Shown piece by piece: positions 1 through 8,199 of a stretch of 64,000 bases of DNA. Every line of letters starts with the position of its first letter. Within the stretch, counting starts at the first letter, position 1. This DNA comes from Prolixibacteraceae bacterium (GTDB taxonomy: Bacteria > Bacteroidota > Bacteroidia > Bacteroidales > Prolixibacteraceae), in the NCBI GenBank assembly GCA_019163175.1, contig JAFLKN010000030.1, positions 1 through 64,000 on the forward strand, read 5' to 3'. The notes under the pieces were generated by a model. That model saw only the letters and a list, made by a program, of their open reading frames with translations. It ran no database searches and was not told the DNA's origin. Both the position numbers and the translations under genes were made by a program.

Positions 1-163
1 GGTGTTCCATGCCTTCGAGGTCCTCTTTGGTGTAAACTGGTTTCACCGGAATCTGTTCCGGAGTGATCCAGTTCTTTTCGATCTTATTGGCTGCATTCCA
101 CTCAGCTGTATTTGGCTGGGCTGCTGCCGTTTTGATGTTTATCTTTTGAAAATTAGGTTTCAT
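1..163 (-). CDS. mutB: Methylmalonyl-CoA mutase large subunit, N-terminal fragment (runs off window)
   Basis: Minus-strand ATG at 163-161 opens MKPNFQKINIKTAAAQPNTAEWNAANKIEKNWITPEQIPVKPVYTKEDLEGMEH..., typical of the mutase large-subunit N-terminus; lies downstream of mutA on the same strand. Confidence 0.8.
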   Translation of the reverse strand, partial: MKPNFQKINIKTAAAQPNTAEWNAANKIEKNWITPEQIPVKPVYTKEDLEGMEH

Positions 164-180
164 CTTTTTATGTTTTTGTA

Positions 181-207
181 TCAAGATTCAAGTATCAAGT
201 ATCAAGA
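181..207 (+). repeat. Inverted-repeat arm of cassette (contains the ORF stop codon)
   Basis: TCAAGATTCAAGTATCAAGTATCAAGA; itself built of the heptamer TATCAAG/TTCAAG; ORF TGA at 204-202. Confidence 0.75.
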
Positions 208-558
208 GCTTTTCAATTGTTGTTTGAAGCGAAAGATCATTCGTTGTATTTCCTGAATTTTAATCAGAAAGTCATTGAGTTCCGTTTCTGAAATATAATT
301 GAGATCAAAACACAAATAAAGTTGGGTTTCTACTTCGAATGCTGACCCATTGGCGATGGCCAGAAAGTGAGCAAATTCCTTTTCAGATTCCCGACCGGCC
401 CCTTCTGCAATGTTTGAAGGTATTGAAACTACAGCCCGACACAATTGAGAGGTAATCCCAAATTGCTCTTTTGCAGGGAATTTTGTTGTCAAAGCATAAA
501 CTTCTTTAACAATCTCTCTGCTCTTTTGCCATATTTTCAGTTCCTTGTAATTATGCAT
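202..558 (-). CDS. Four-helix-bundle protein (23S rRNA intervening-sequence / S23 family)
   Basis: 118 aa, MHNYKELKIWQKSREIVKEVY...FGITSQLCRAVVSIPSNIAEGAGRESEKEFAHFLAIANGSAFEVETQL; the SIPSNIAEG and GSAFEVETQL motifs are characteristic of the TIGR02436/PF05635 family. Confidence 0.9.
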   Translation of the reverse strand: MHNYKELKIWQKSREIVKEVYALTTKFPAKEQFGITSQLCRAVVSIPSNIAEGAGRESEKEFAHFLAIANGSAFEVETQLYLCFDLNYISETELNDFLIKIQEIQRMIFRFKQQLKSS

Positions 559-568
559 TTTGGCTTTG

Positions 569-595
569 TCTTGATACTTGTATCCTGATACTTGT
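569..595 (-). repeat. Inverted-repeat arm of cassette
   Basis: TCTTGATACTTGTATCCTGATACTTGT, inverted copy of 181-207. Confidence 0.75.
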
Positions 596-602
596 GTCCG
601 TA

Positions 603-2474
603 TTAAATTCCCAATGTTGACTGGTACGCTTTAAGTTCAGCGAGCAAATTGCTTTTTACATTGATGTAATTGGCAATGCCTTTGGCTTTCAATTCTTCGG
701 TACAGGCAGGAGCACCGGCAACCACGAAGATGGCTTTTCCGGCAACTGCTTCGAATGCGGCAGGAGCAAGTTCAGCATATTCGTCGTCGGAGCTACAAAT
801 AACCACGATTTGAGCGCCAGCTTCCTGAGCAGCTTTCCAGCCTTCTTCAACAGTCTTGAAACCATTGTTGTCGAGTACATCAAAACCAGCCACAGCAAAG
901 AAGTTGCAGGCAAATTGTGCACGGGCTTTGCGCATAGCAAGGTTACCAACCGGCATCATGAAAGCCAGCGGACGTTTGTTGCTTTTGGCGTAAACATCGG
1001 TTTTGTAACGAAGCGCTTCGAAAGCCTGGGCACCACGGTAAGGTTTCAGTGTTTCAATTTCAGCTTCTTCCGAAGTCAGATCAGCCGCAGCAAAAACAGA
1101 AGCGTCAACATCACCTTCAATCTTTTCTGTGAAATTCGGGAACTGGTTTACACCCAACAGATTTTCGCGACGGGTAGCGATGTTCATATCGCGTTTGGCC
1201 GCCATTTTTTTAATTTCAGCCTGAATGAATCCTTCGCGCAATGCGGCAAGGAATCCACCTTTATCCTGAACTTCTAGGAACAGTTTCCATGCCTGATCGG
1301 CAATAGAAGCAGTTAGTTCTTCAATGTAATAGGAACCTGCAGCAGGGTCGGCAATTTTCGAGAAATGCGATTCTTCTTTCAGCAACAACTGTTGGTTGCG
1401 GGCAATACGGTCAGAAAACTCGTTGCTTTCTTCGTAAGCGGCGTTGAAAGGAAGAACAGTGATTGAATCAGCACCTCCCAGAGAAGCACTCATCGCTTCG
1501 GTCTGTGTGCGGAGCATATTCACATAAGCATCGTAAACGGTTTTGTTCCAGCTTCCGGTTTCGGCGTGAATGGTCATTTTTGCTGAGCAATCGCATTTTG
1601 GTTCGTAAGCTTTCACGATTTGTGCCCATAGCAAACGGGCAGCACGCAGTTTAGCTATTTCGAGGAAATAGTTAGCGCTAACCGATAAGTTGAATTTCAT
1701 TTTTTTAGCCACTGTGTCCACTTCAGTGCCTTTTTCGGTCAAAACAGTCAGGTATTCAGCACCCAGAGCCAGTGAGTAAGCCAATTCCTGAACGATTGAT
1801 GATCCGGCGTTTCCGAAGTTTTTGCCATTCACGGCCAAAGTTTTGAACTTAGTCAGTTCAGAGGTTGAGTTGATCAATTTGATCGCATTCTCAATCACGT
1901 GTTCTGCGCCATTGCGGAGAACTCCGGTCAAAGCATATTTTCCAAATGGATCGTATTCAACTGACGCGCGGATCGTTTTCGGATCCCAACCACCTTGTTT
2001 CACGAACGCAGTGAAAGCTTCAGAAGCCCTGCGTGAGCAGCAGCCCACAAAGTTTACTTCAACGGCATCGAGACTAACATCTTTCAGCAAAACATCCAAA
2101 TCGGCAACCGACAATTCGGTCGATGCTTTAAATACGAAAGCCAACGAATCAACCCCTCTCATCAGATAATTCAGGGCTTTTTTGTTGGCTTCAGCGAGGT
2201 CGTTTACTACGATGCTCTGTCGAACTAACCATTCGTTGTTGTTCTTTTTGGTTCCGCGAACGTAAGGAAACTCTCCGGGAAGGCTGTTTAGATAATTCAG
2301 GCTTTCCAGGTCTTCGGCCCGGTAAAACGGCTGAACATCGATGCCTTCGTTTGTTTTCCATACCAATTTCCGGTTGAAATCGGCTCCTTTCAGGTCAGCA
2401 GTAACTTTGTCCATCCACTGCTGGGTGCTGACTGGCGGAAATTCTTCAAATAGGTTGTTATATTTTTCTGCCAT
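603..2474 (-). CDS. mutA: Methylmalonyl-CoA mutase small subunit
   Basis: ORF 603..2507; MAEKYNNLFEEFPPVSTQQWMDKVTADLKGADFNRKLVWKTNEGIDVQPFYRAEDLESL is a typical mutase small-subunit N-terminus, so the start is placed at the internal Met (2474). Confidence 0.93.
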   Translation of the reverse strand: MAEKYNNLFEEFPPVSTQQWMDKVTADLKGADFNRKLVWKTNEGIDVQPFYRAEDLESLNYLNSLPGEFPYVRGTKKNNNEWLVRQSIVVNDLAEANKKALNYLMRGVDSLAFVFKASTELSVADLDVLLKDVSLDAVEVNFVGCCSRRASEAFTAFVKQGGWDPKTIRASVEYDPFGKYALTGVLRNGAEHVIENAIKLINSTSELTKFKTLAVNGKNFGNAGSSIVQELAYSLALGAEYLTVLTEKGTEVDTVAKKMKFNLSVSANYFLEIAKLRAARLLWAQIVKAYEPKCDCSAKMTIHAETGSWNKTVYDAYVNMLRTQTEAMSASLGGADSITVLPFNAAYEESNEFSDRIARNQQLLLKEESHFSKIADPAAGSYYIEELTASIADQAWKLFLEVQDKGGFLAALREGFIQAEIKKMAAKRDMNIATRRENLLGVNQFPNFTEKIEGDVDASVFAAADLTSEEAEIETLKPYRGAQAFEALRYKTDVYAKSNKRPLAFMMPVGNLAMRKARAQFACNFFAVAGFDVLDNNGFKTVEEGWKAAQEAGAQIVVICSSDDEYAELAPAAFEAVAGKAIFVVAGAPACTEELKAKGIANYINVKSNLLAELKAYQSTLGI

Positions 2475-2504
2475 AATATAATGTAACTGTTTAGAAAATC
2501 GGGG

Positions 2505-2532
2505 CAAAATTAGTGCTTTTAATCAAGGGCAA
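2505..2532 (-). promoter_or_regulatory. Candidate Bacteroidota promoter for mutA
   Basis: Minus strand: TTG, 17 nt, TAATTTTG (matches TAnnTTTG), about 30 nt upstream of the mutA start. Confidence 0.5.
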
Positions 2533-2700
2533 GGACGATTCCTTTAAGTTTTTAATTATTAGGTAACATTTGCAGGTAATGGATATTCAGGTAGTTACAT
2601 ACGTTAATACTTAAATTCGGCAATTGTTGTTAAAAAGAGTGATTTATGTCATCAAAATCGACCGAATTGGAGTCGTTCGTACAAAAAGGCAAGTGTTATT

Positions 2701-3087
2701 CTATTTGTTGACAACCAACTCAAATGACAAGGCCTGAACTGTGATTCCGGGTGGGTTAGCAATATCAACAAGCTTATAGTTTACATGGTAATTCCCTGAC
2801 GTTAGTTTTCCAATCTCAATTGTATCGTTCTGAATCACACACGGCCATTTCATCATGCCATTGAATCGTTTTTCGATATCGATATTACGACCCGTTTGGG
2901 TAACACCGGAAAGTTTATTGTAGGTACAATCGTCATAAACAACCAATTTGATTTTGTCGTTGCTGGTTGGTTTTTCAGGAATAATTTTCATGTTGTACTT
3001 CGCAAGATCGTTCAATTGAACTTCAACTACCTGATCAGAGCAAGCAAACAAAAAGATAGCGAAAATAAGTAGAATAAGCGGTTTCAT
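2701..3087 (-). CDS. Hypothetical lipoprotein
   Basis: 128 aa with lipobox-like signal MKPLILLIFAIFLFACSDQ. Confidence 0.7.
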   Translation of the reverse strand: MKPLILLIFAIFLFACSDQVVEVQLNDLAKYNMKIIPEKPTSNDKIKLVVYDDCTYNKLSGVTQTGRNIDIEKRFNGMMKWPCVIQNDTIEIGKLTSGNYHVNYKLVDIANPPGITVQALSFELVVNK

Positions 3088-3150
3088 TATTCCTGATTTT
3101 AGAATATAGACTATTTTTCAAGCTAAAAGGTTGCGTAACGAACCTCTACT

Positions 3151-4404
3151 TTATTTTCCCGATTCGACCGCCCCTGGACTTCTCAAAGGCATAAACGAAC
3201 GATTATAAAAATCGGTTACCGGTTCTCCGGAAAATTTTATTTTCCTCTGGGTCGCGCTATCCCTCTTCAACCTGAAGTTTCCATTCTCTGCATCAACAAA
3301 TCCGGGATTCAGCCCGAAACTAATCGTTGAATCTTTGACAGGAATTAAAGGCGGGCGGGGCTGTGAAGCTGCAAAATCGAACCAAAAATTGTTGGCAAAC
3401 CTGAAGGTCTCCGGACGGGTATTTGCTCCAACATTGGTTTCTGTGCGCAGGTTTTCGTAATAAATCAGGTTATTGCTGAAGGTATTTTCACCGCACTGCG
3501 AAAATCGGGGATTGCTATTTTCCTGAAGAATTCGAACCACCCATCTTCCGGGTTTGTAAATGGTGTTGTTGACAACCATCGAGTTGACGCAACCTACAAA
3601 AGCAACGGGCGAATCGGAGCCTACAAAAATATTGGCATAAACTTCCAGGTTAGCAGCTTCAAAAGTTGCATCGATAGGCCTGAAAAATGGCAGCCCGGTG
3701 CTTCCGCCTAAATTAACTGAACGCTGACCGCCGTTTACAAACTTGTTCCGGATGATACGAATGTGTTGCGAACCGCCCTTTGCCTGAACCGAATTGCTTC
3801 CCAGATTTTTGAATTCGCAGGATTCGATGGTTCCCTGATGACAGCCAACCATATCGATTCCGCTGCCACCGGGCGAACCATTCCTGAATTGGCAACCGCT
3901 AATTTCGAAATGATCGAGTCCTGAAAGTTTCAGCAAATCGTTATTTCCGGTAGCTTTTATATTTCTGAATGTGCAGTTTTTAATCAACAGGTGATGTGCA
4001 GGTGTTGAATAGTCTCCACCATCGTCGATGTTCATTCCGTTGGCTGTTTGTTCTTCAAAAATAAAACCTTCGATCTGCAGATAAGCAGGGTCGGTGAATT
4101 GCCACGAAGTCGATCCTCCACGAATAATTACCGAATCGGAAACTGAAGCATACAAAGTAATCCAGCCCTTCTCTGTGCCCTTTAAGTCCTTTATAATTTG
4201 TCCTCCCGAATAAATTCCCTTTTGAAAACGAATGGTATCGCCCGGGACAGCAAGCGCAATTGCTTCAGCCAGATTTTTATTTGGCAATTCCGATCCGACC
4301 AAAATCGTTTTAGCCGAAAGCAGATTGCTATTCAGCAAGATCAAACAATAAATAAGAACAGGAATGCTAATTTTCAGAAATAGTACTGGTCGCAAGTTTA
4401 TCAT
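3151..4404 (-). CDS. Polysaccharide lyase family 6-like / right-handed beta-helix protein
   Basis: Signal peptide plus chondroitinase-B-like repeats (GDTIRFQKGIYSGGQIIKDLKGTEKGWITLYA; HHLLIKNCTFRNI; GIDMVGCHQGTIESCEFKNLGSNSVQAKGGSQHIRIIRNKF). Confidence 0.75.
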   Translation of the reverse strand: MINLRPVLFLKISIPVLIYCLILLNSNLLSAKTILVGSELPNKNLAEAIALAVPGDTIRFQKGIYSGGQIIKDLKGTEKGWITLYASVSDSVIIRGGSTSWQFTDPAYLQIEGFIFEEQTANGMNIDDGGDYSTPAHHLLIKNCTFRNIKATGNNDLLKLSGLDHFEISGCQFRNGSPGGSGIDMVGCHQGTIESCEFKNLGSNSVQAKGGSQHIRIIRNKFVNGGQRSVNLGGSTGLPFFRPIDATFEAANLEVYANIFVGSDSPVAFVGCVNSMVVNNTIYKPGRWVVRILQENSNPRFSQCGENTFSNNLIYYENLRTETNVGANTRPETFRFANNFWFDFAASQPRPPLIPVKDSTISFGLNPGFVDAENGNFRLKRDSATQRKIKFSGEPVTDFYNRSFMPLRSPGAVESGK

Positions 4405-5635
4405 GATTGGTCGTTATTTTTCCGGCACATTTTTCAACTTCACCGAATACCCTCAACAGATTTCCTCCCCATATTTTGCGAATCTCCTTTTCCGAGTAAC
4501 CACGACGAACTAATTCACGGGTGATGTTGGGAAACTGGGCGACATCGACACAATCCAATAATCCACCGCCGCCATCAAAGTCACTGCCAATACCCACATA
4601 ATCTACCCCAACCAGATTCTTTACATGATCGATATGATCGACCAGATTTTTAACAGTTGGCATGTCAGGTGTATTAAGTGCCTGCACTTCTTCCCATTTC
4701 TGCGAAAAAGCTTCCTTTTCCTTTTCGTTCATTTGGTTGAAGGTAGTCCGGTATATTTTTCGCAGCTTCTTCATCTCCTGAAATTTCACCGCAGTAGTGT
4801 CGGGTTCTTTAATGTAATCATCTAAAAGGCAAATCTGAATAACACCTCCCTTTTCGGCAAGTTTCTTAATCATTTCGTCAGTCATGTTGCGGTTGTGTTT
4901 GGCCACCGCCCGAACCGAGCTGTGCGAAGCAATGACCGGAGCTTTGCTCAGTTCAACAACATCAAAAAATGATTTATCGGAAGCATGCGAAACATCGATC
5001 ATCATACCCAGTCGGTTCATTTCGGCAATTACCTGTTTCCCAAAATTGCTAACTCCGTCGTGCTCGGCAGGTTTGGCATCACTCGACGAATCGCAAATAT
5101 CGTTGTGGTACGAATGGCAAAGCGTGATATAACGAACACCTTTCTTATAAAATTCTTCAACGCGTGACAAGTCTTTAGCCAACGGAAATCCATTTTCCAT
5201 ACCGATATAAATGGCGCGTTTCTCTGTCTTTTCAATTTGGGCCAGATCGCCGCTTCTCAAGGCCAGTGTTGCGATATCGCTATCTTTCTTCAACATGGCA
5301 TGAATGGAGTCGAGCATTTGGTTTGCCAAAGCATACGTTTTCTGGAAATTTTCTTCGGTACGTGGTTTTTGCCCGGTAAAAACCGCAAAAAACATCGCAT
5401 CCAAACCGCCCTTTTTCATTCGGGGTAAATCGACTCGACTTTTAGGTGCCTGGTGTTCTTCACGAATGTTGAATCCGGGCTTTATCATCTGCATCGGTGT
5501 ATCGCAATGTGTGTCAACTGTAAGGCATTTATCGTGAATTCGCTGTACTTTCTTTTCCAGCTTCGATTCTTTTTCGGTAGTAAAACTCATCAATATTCCT
5601 GAGATCAGGCAAAAAAACAGGGTTCTGGTCATCAT
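4367..5635 (-). CDS. Membrane dipeptidase (peptidase family M19)
   Basis: DTHCDTP, GMENGFPL, GVRYITLCHSYHNDICDSS, MIDVSHASD, VIASHSSVRAV, HIDHVKNLVGVDYVGIGSDFDGGGG: classic renal dipeptidase motifs. Confidence 0.93.
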   Translation of the reverse strand: MMTRTLFFCLISGILMSFTTEKESKLEKKVQRIHDKCLTVDTHCDTPMQMIKPGFNIREEHQAPKSRVDLPRMKKGGLDAMFFAVFTGQKPRTEENFQKTYALANQMLDSIHAMLKKDSDIATLALRSGDLAQIEKTEKRAIYIGMENGFPLAKDLSRVEEFYKKGVRYITLCHSYHNDICDSSSDAKPAEHDGVSNFGKQVIAEMNRLGMMIDVSHASDKSFFDVVELSKAPVIASHSSVRAVAKHNRNMTDEMIKKLAEKGGVIQICLLDDYIKEPDTTAVKFQEMKKLRKIYRTTFNQMNEKEKEAFSQKWEEVQALNTPDMPTVKNLVDHIDHVKNLVGVDYVGIGSDFDGGGGLLDCVDVAQFPNITRELVRRGYSEKEIRKIWGGNLLRVFGEVEKCAGKITTNHDKLATSTISEN

Positions 5636-5874
5636 TGGTATATATTTTAGGAAGCCAAATGTAATGAAAAACAGAAAAACCAAATCAATTCCCTTTTCAG
5701 AATAGCAAATGGCTTAAGGAATTGATCATGAAAGTTGATTTGGTAAAATATACAACATGCTTTATTGCTCCGGTGCAATCCAAAAAGTCAAAAAAAAGAC
5801 GAATTATCTGATTTTATCCGTATAAAACCGTATGAAATTAAGACAAATTCATCTTAATCTACGACTTTTATCGT

Positions 5875-5906
5875 ATTGAACACCGTCAATCTGCCCAATA
5901 TCTTTG
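5875..5906 (+). promoter_or_regulatory. Candidate Bacteroidota promoter for the 5941 gene
   Basis: TTG (5875-5877), 21 nt, TATCTTTG (5899-5906), 35 nt before the ATG. Confidence 0.5.
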
Positions 5907-5940
5907 GATCATAGAAATCACCTAAAAAAAAAACAATTCT

Positions 5941-6672
5941 ATGACAACCAAAAGAAAAAAAACCGGAGTGTTGATTCTCCTTTTGTTCTCGCTTGTTACA
6001 TTCAATTCGTGCGAGGATGCAGGTGAAACACCTGAAGCAAACAAAGTATCAACCACCCCAGCTATTAAAGGCTCTGCTGGAGTTTGTTGGGCACTGCGAA
6101 CAGTAACAACTGTAAATACAGGTGGAGTAAACATTGGCACCGACCTTACCATTGATGTAGGTACAGGTGTTGGAATTTTTATGGATAACGGGAAAAGTGT
6201 TGATGTGGGTACTGTTACACTCAATGGTCTGCCACTCGGAAAAGTGTCGAACAACTACATGACTACCGTGTCGGTGACCCAACCAACAGGAGTTGACTTT
6301 TCGAAAGGCATCAAATGGGCTATTACCGGAGGAAATGGCTTTGCAGCTTTCAATCATACGGTAACAAACTCCTTTCCTTACACCGGCACCTTTACCAGTG
6401 CTAAGACCTTAACTAAGGCTGATGGATACACCCTTGGCTTTTCAAGTGTTTCAGGAGCGGATTCCATCATTTTTGCCATTAATGATGTAGTTAAAACAGT
6501 TCCCGGAAACATAAAATCGTACACATTTACTGCAGCGCAACTAAGCAAATTGGCCAAAGGACCAGGAGTTGTTCAGGCAGTTCCGTACAACTACAAAATT
6601 GTAAACTACGGTGGCAAACCTATTGCCTTCGGAAACCAGGTCTCCTATTCACAAACAATCACAATCAATTAA
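5941..6672 (+). CDS. Hypothetical exported lipoprotein
   Basis: 243 aa; signal with lipobox-like LLLFSLVTFNSCEDA. Confidence 0.7.
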   Translation: MTTKRKKTGVLILLLFSLVTFNSCEDAGETPEANKVSTTPAIKGSAGVCWALRTVTTVNTGGVNIGTDLTIDVGTGVGIFMDNGKSVDVGTVTLNGLPLGKVSNNYMTTVSVTQPTGVDFSKGIKWAITGGNGFAAFNHTVTNSFPYTGTFTSAKTLTKADGYTLGFSSVSGADSIIFAINDVVKTVPGNIKSYTFTAAQLSKLAKGPGVVQAVPYNYKIVNYGGKPIAFGNQVSYSQTITIN

Positions 6673-6690
6673 TAATCAAATTATCAACCT

Positions 6691-7200
6691 ATGAAAAAGT
6701 TATTTTTACTATTTGCATTTGCCTTATTTTCAGCTGGAATCGTTTCAGCACAAGTTTACACTGAAGACTCAAAACTAGTCAATATCGGCATTGGGTTTGG
6801 TGGTGGTTACACTACCGGTAAAGTCGGAATTCCGCCAATTTCAGCTTCATTCGAAAAAGGAATTACCGAAAAAATAAGTGTAGGCGGTATTGCAGGATAC
6901 GCCGCTTCTAAATACGAGTTGATGGGTTTCAAATCAGAATATTCTTACATTCTGCTTGGAGCACGCGGTAGCTACCATTTCTACAACACCGATAAAATTG
7001 ATGGATATGCCGGAGCTATGCTTGGGTACAACATTGTAAGTGCAAAAGTAACCGGCCTGGGAGCAGCAGCTTCTTCAAGCGGTTTGGCCTATTCCGGGTT
7101 TGTTGGTGGCCGCTATTACTTTTCTGAAAAACTTGCTGCTTTTGCCGAAATCGGTTACGGAATCTCAGTGTTAACCTTTGGTGTATCATTCAAACTTTAA
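6691..7200 (+). CDS. Outer-membrane beta-barrel protein
   Basis: 169 aa; signal peptide, alternating beta-strands, GGRYYFSEKLAAFAEIGYGISVLTFGVSFKL C-terminus. Confidence 0.8.
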   Translation: MKKLFLLFAFALFSAGIVSAQVYTEDSKLVNIGIGFGGGYTTGKVGIPPISASFEKGITEKISVGGIAGYAASKYELMGFKSEYSYILLGARGSYHFYNTDKIDGYAGAMLGYNIVSAKVTGLGAAASSSGLAYSGFVGGRYYFSEKLAAFAEIGYGISVLTFGVSFKL

Positions 7201-7303
7201 TCAATCGAAACATTCTATATAGAGAATTTCCACCCCAAATTCAAAATAAACGAAGTTCGCAAATCCTGATTCTTGATTCAAACAAATCTTTGGGTTTAAC
7301 ATT

Positions 7304-7348
7304 AAACCGGGCGAATATCCTTAGAGGGAAGGATATTTTGCCCGGTTT
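7304..7348 (+). terminator. Rho-independent terminator-like hairpin
   Basis: AAACCGGGCgAATATCCTTagagggAAGGATATTttGCCCGGTTT followed by a T-rich tract. Confidence 0.7.
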
Positions 7349-7477
7349 CTATTTTCCGGGAAGTCCGGATAAGAGCCATTTTACTTCCCCATCGAAAAAA
7401 CAGGGAGTTTCATCGAAAAATGTTTCGGGTCGGTTGTATTCAGTCTATCTTCGGTTCAGGAATTAAAACCCACGATT

Positions 7478-8194
7478 ATGAAACTGAGAAAACTACTGAT
7501 CGTCTTCGGAATCCTCTTGTTTATTTCAGGATGTTCCGATTTTATCATGATTTGCTCGCTAAACCCCTACTACCTCGAAAAAGACATTACGCTTTCTCCT
7601 GAAATTGAAGGAAGTTGGTCAGCTAAAGCCATTCAATGTAAATCTGATTCGACCGACAAAAACAGCAGCCATTGGGAATTGGCCGACACAACATCTGTCT
7701 GGCAAATCAAACAATTCATATCCGAAGAAAAAGTGAAGACCAAACAGGGCAAAGACTCAACGGTTTTCAAGCCACAAAATCATTATGTGGTAAAACTTGT
7801 TGGTAATAATCCGGATTCAGCACAATACCAGTTTCGATTAGTCCTCTTTCGTGTAAAAAATGTGCTTTATGCCGATTTCAGTCCGCGCGAAACTCTCGCC
7901 ATTAAGAACAGCCGGATGGCAAAGGAGAACTATTTTACGGTTCACACCCTTGCCCGAATTACTTTTGACAACAAACAGATGAAAGTATCGTGGCTTGGCT
8001 CCGACTACATGAAAGGGATGATTGAAGAAAAACGGGTCAGGATCAAATACCGGTACGTACCTGATGCCGGCAGATTGCTACTTACGGCTTCGTCTGAAGA
8101 ATTGACTAAAATGATTGAACGCTATGCCTGCGAAAAACGATTTATCGACTGGGATGATCAGCAAGCTATGCTAAAATTAACCCGACTAAATTAA
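7478..8194 (+). CDS. Hypothetical lipoprotein
   Basis: 238 aa; MKLRKLLIVFGILLFISGCSDF lipobox. Confidence 0.75.
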   Translation: MKLRKLLIVFGILLFISGCSDFIMICSLNPYYLEKDITLSPEIEGSWSAKAIQCKSDSTDKNSSHWELADTTSVWQIKQFISEEKVKTKQGKDSTVFKPQNHYVVKLVGNNPDSAQYQFRLVLFRVKNVLYADFSPRETLAIKNSRMAKENYFTVHTLARITFDNKQMKVSWLGSDYMKGMIEEKRVRIKYRYVPDAGRLLLTASSEELTKMIERYACEKRFIDWDDQQAMLKLTRLN

Positions 8195-8199
8195 CTGCC

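Larger units (their letters stand above)
181..595. mobile_element. Putative IVS-like cassette: four-helix-bundle ORF bounded by TATCAAG-type inverted repeats
   Basis: 27-nt arms at 181-207 (TCAAGATTCAAGTATCAAGTATCAAGA) and 569-595 (TCTTGATACTTGTATCCTGATACTTGT) are inverted copies: 20/27 identity by eye, with the innermost 12 nt perfect. The cassette fills the mutA-mutB gap. Confidence 0.6.

Noticed and set aside
2-256. 84-aa plus-strand ORF
   Set aside because: Antisense to the mutB start and the four-helix-bundle 3' end; composition is that of a shadow ORF.
810-1277. 155-aa plus-strand ORF inside mutA
   Set aside because: Fully antisense to well-supported mutA coding sequence; no signal, no family motif.
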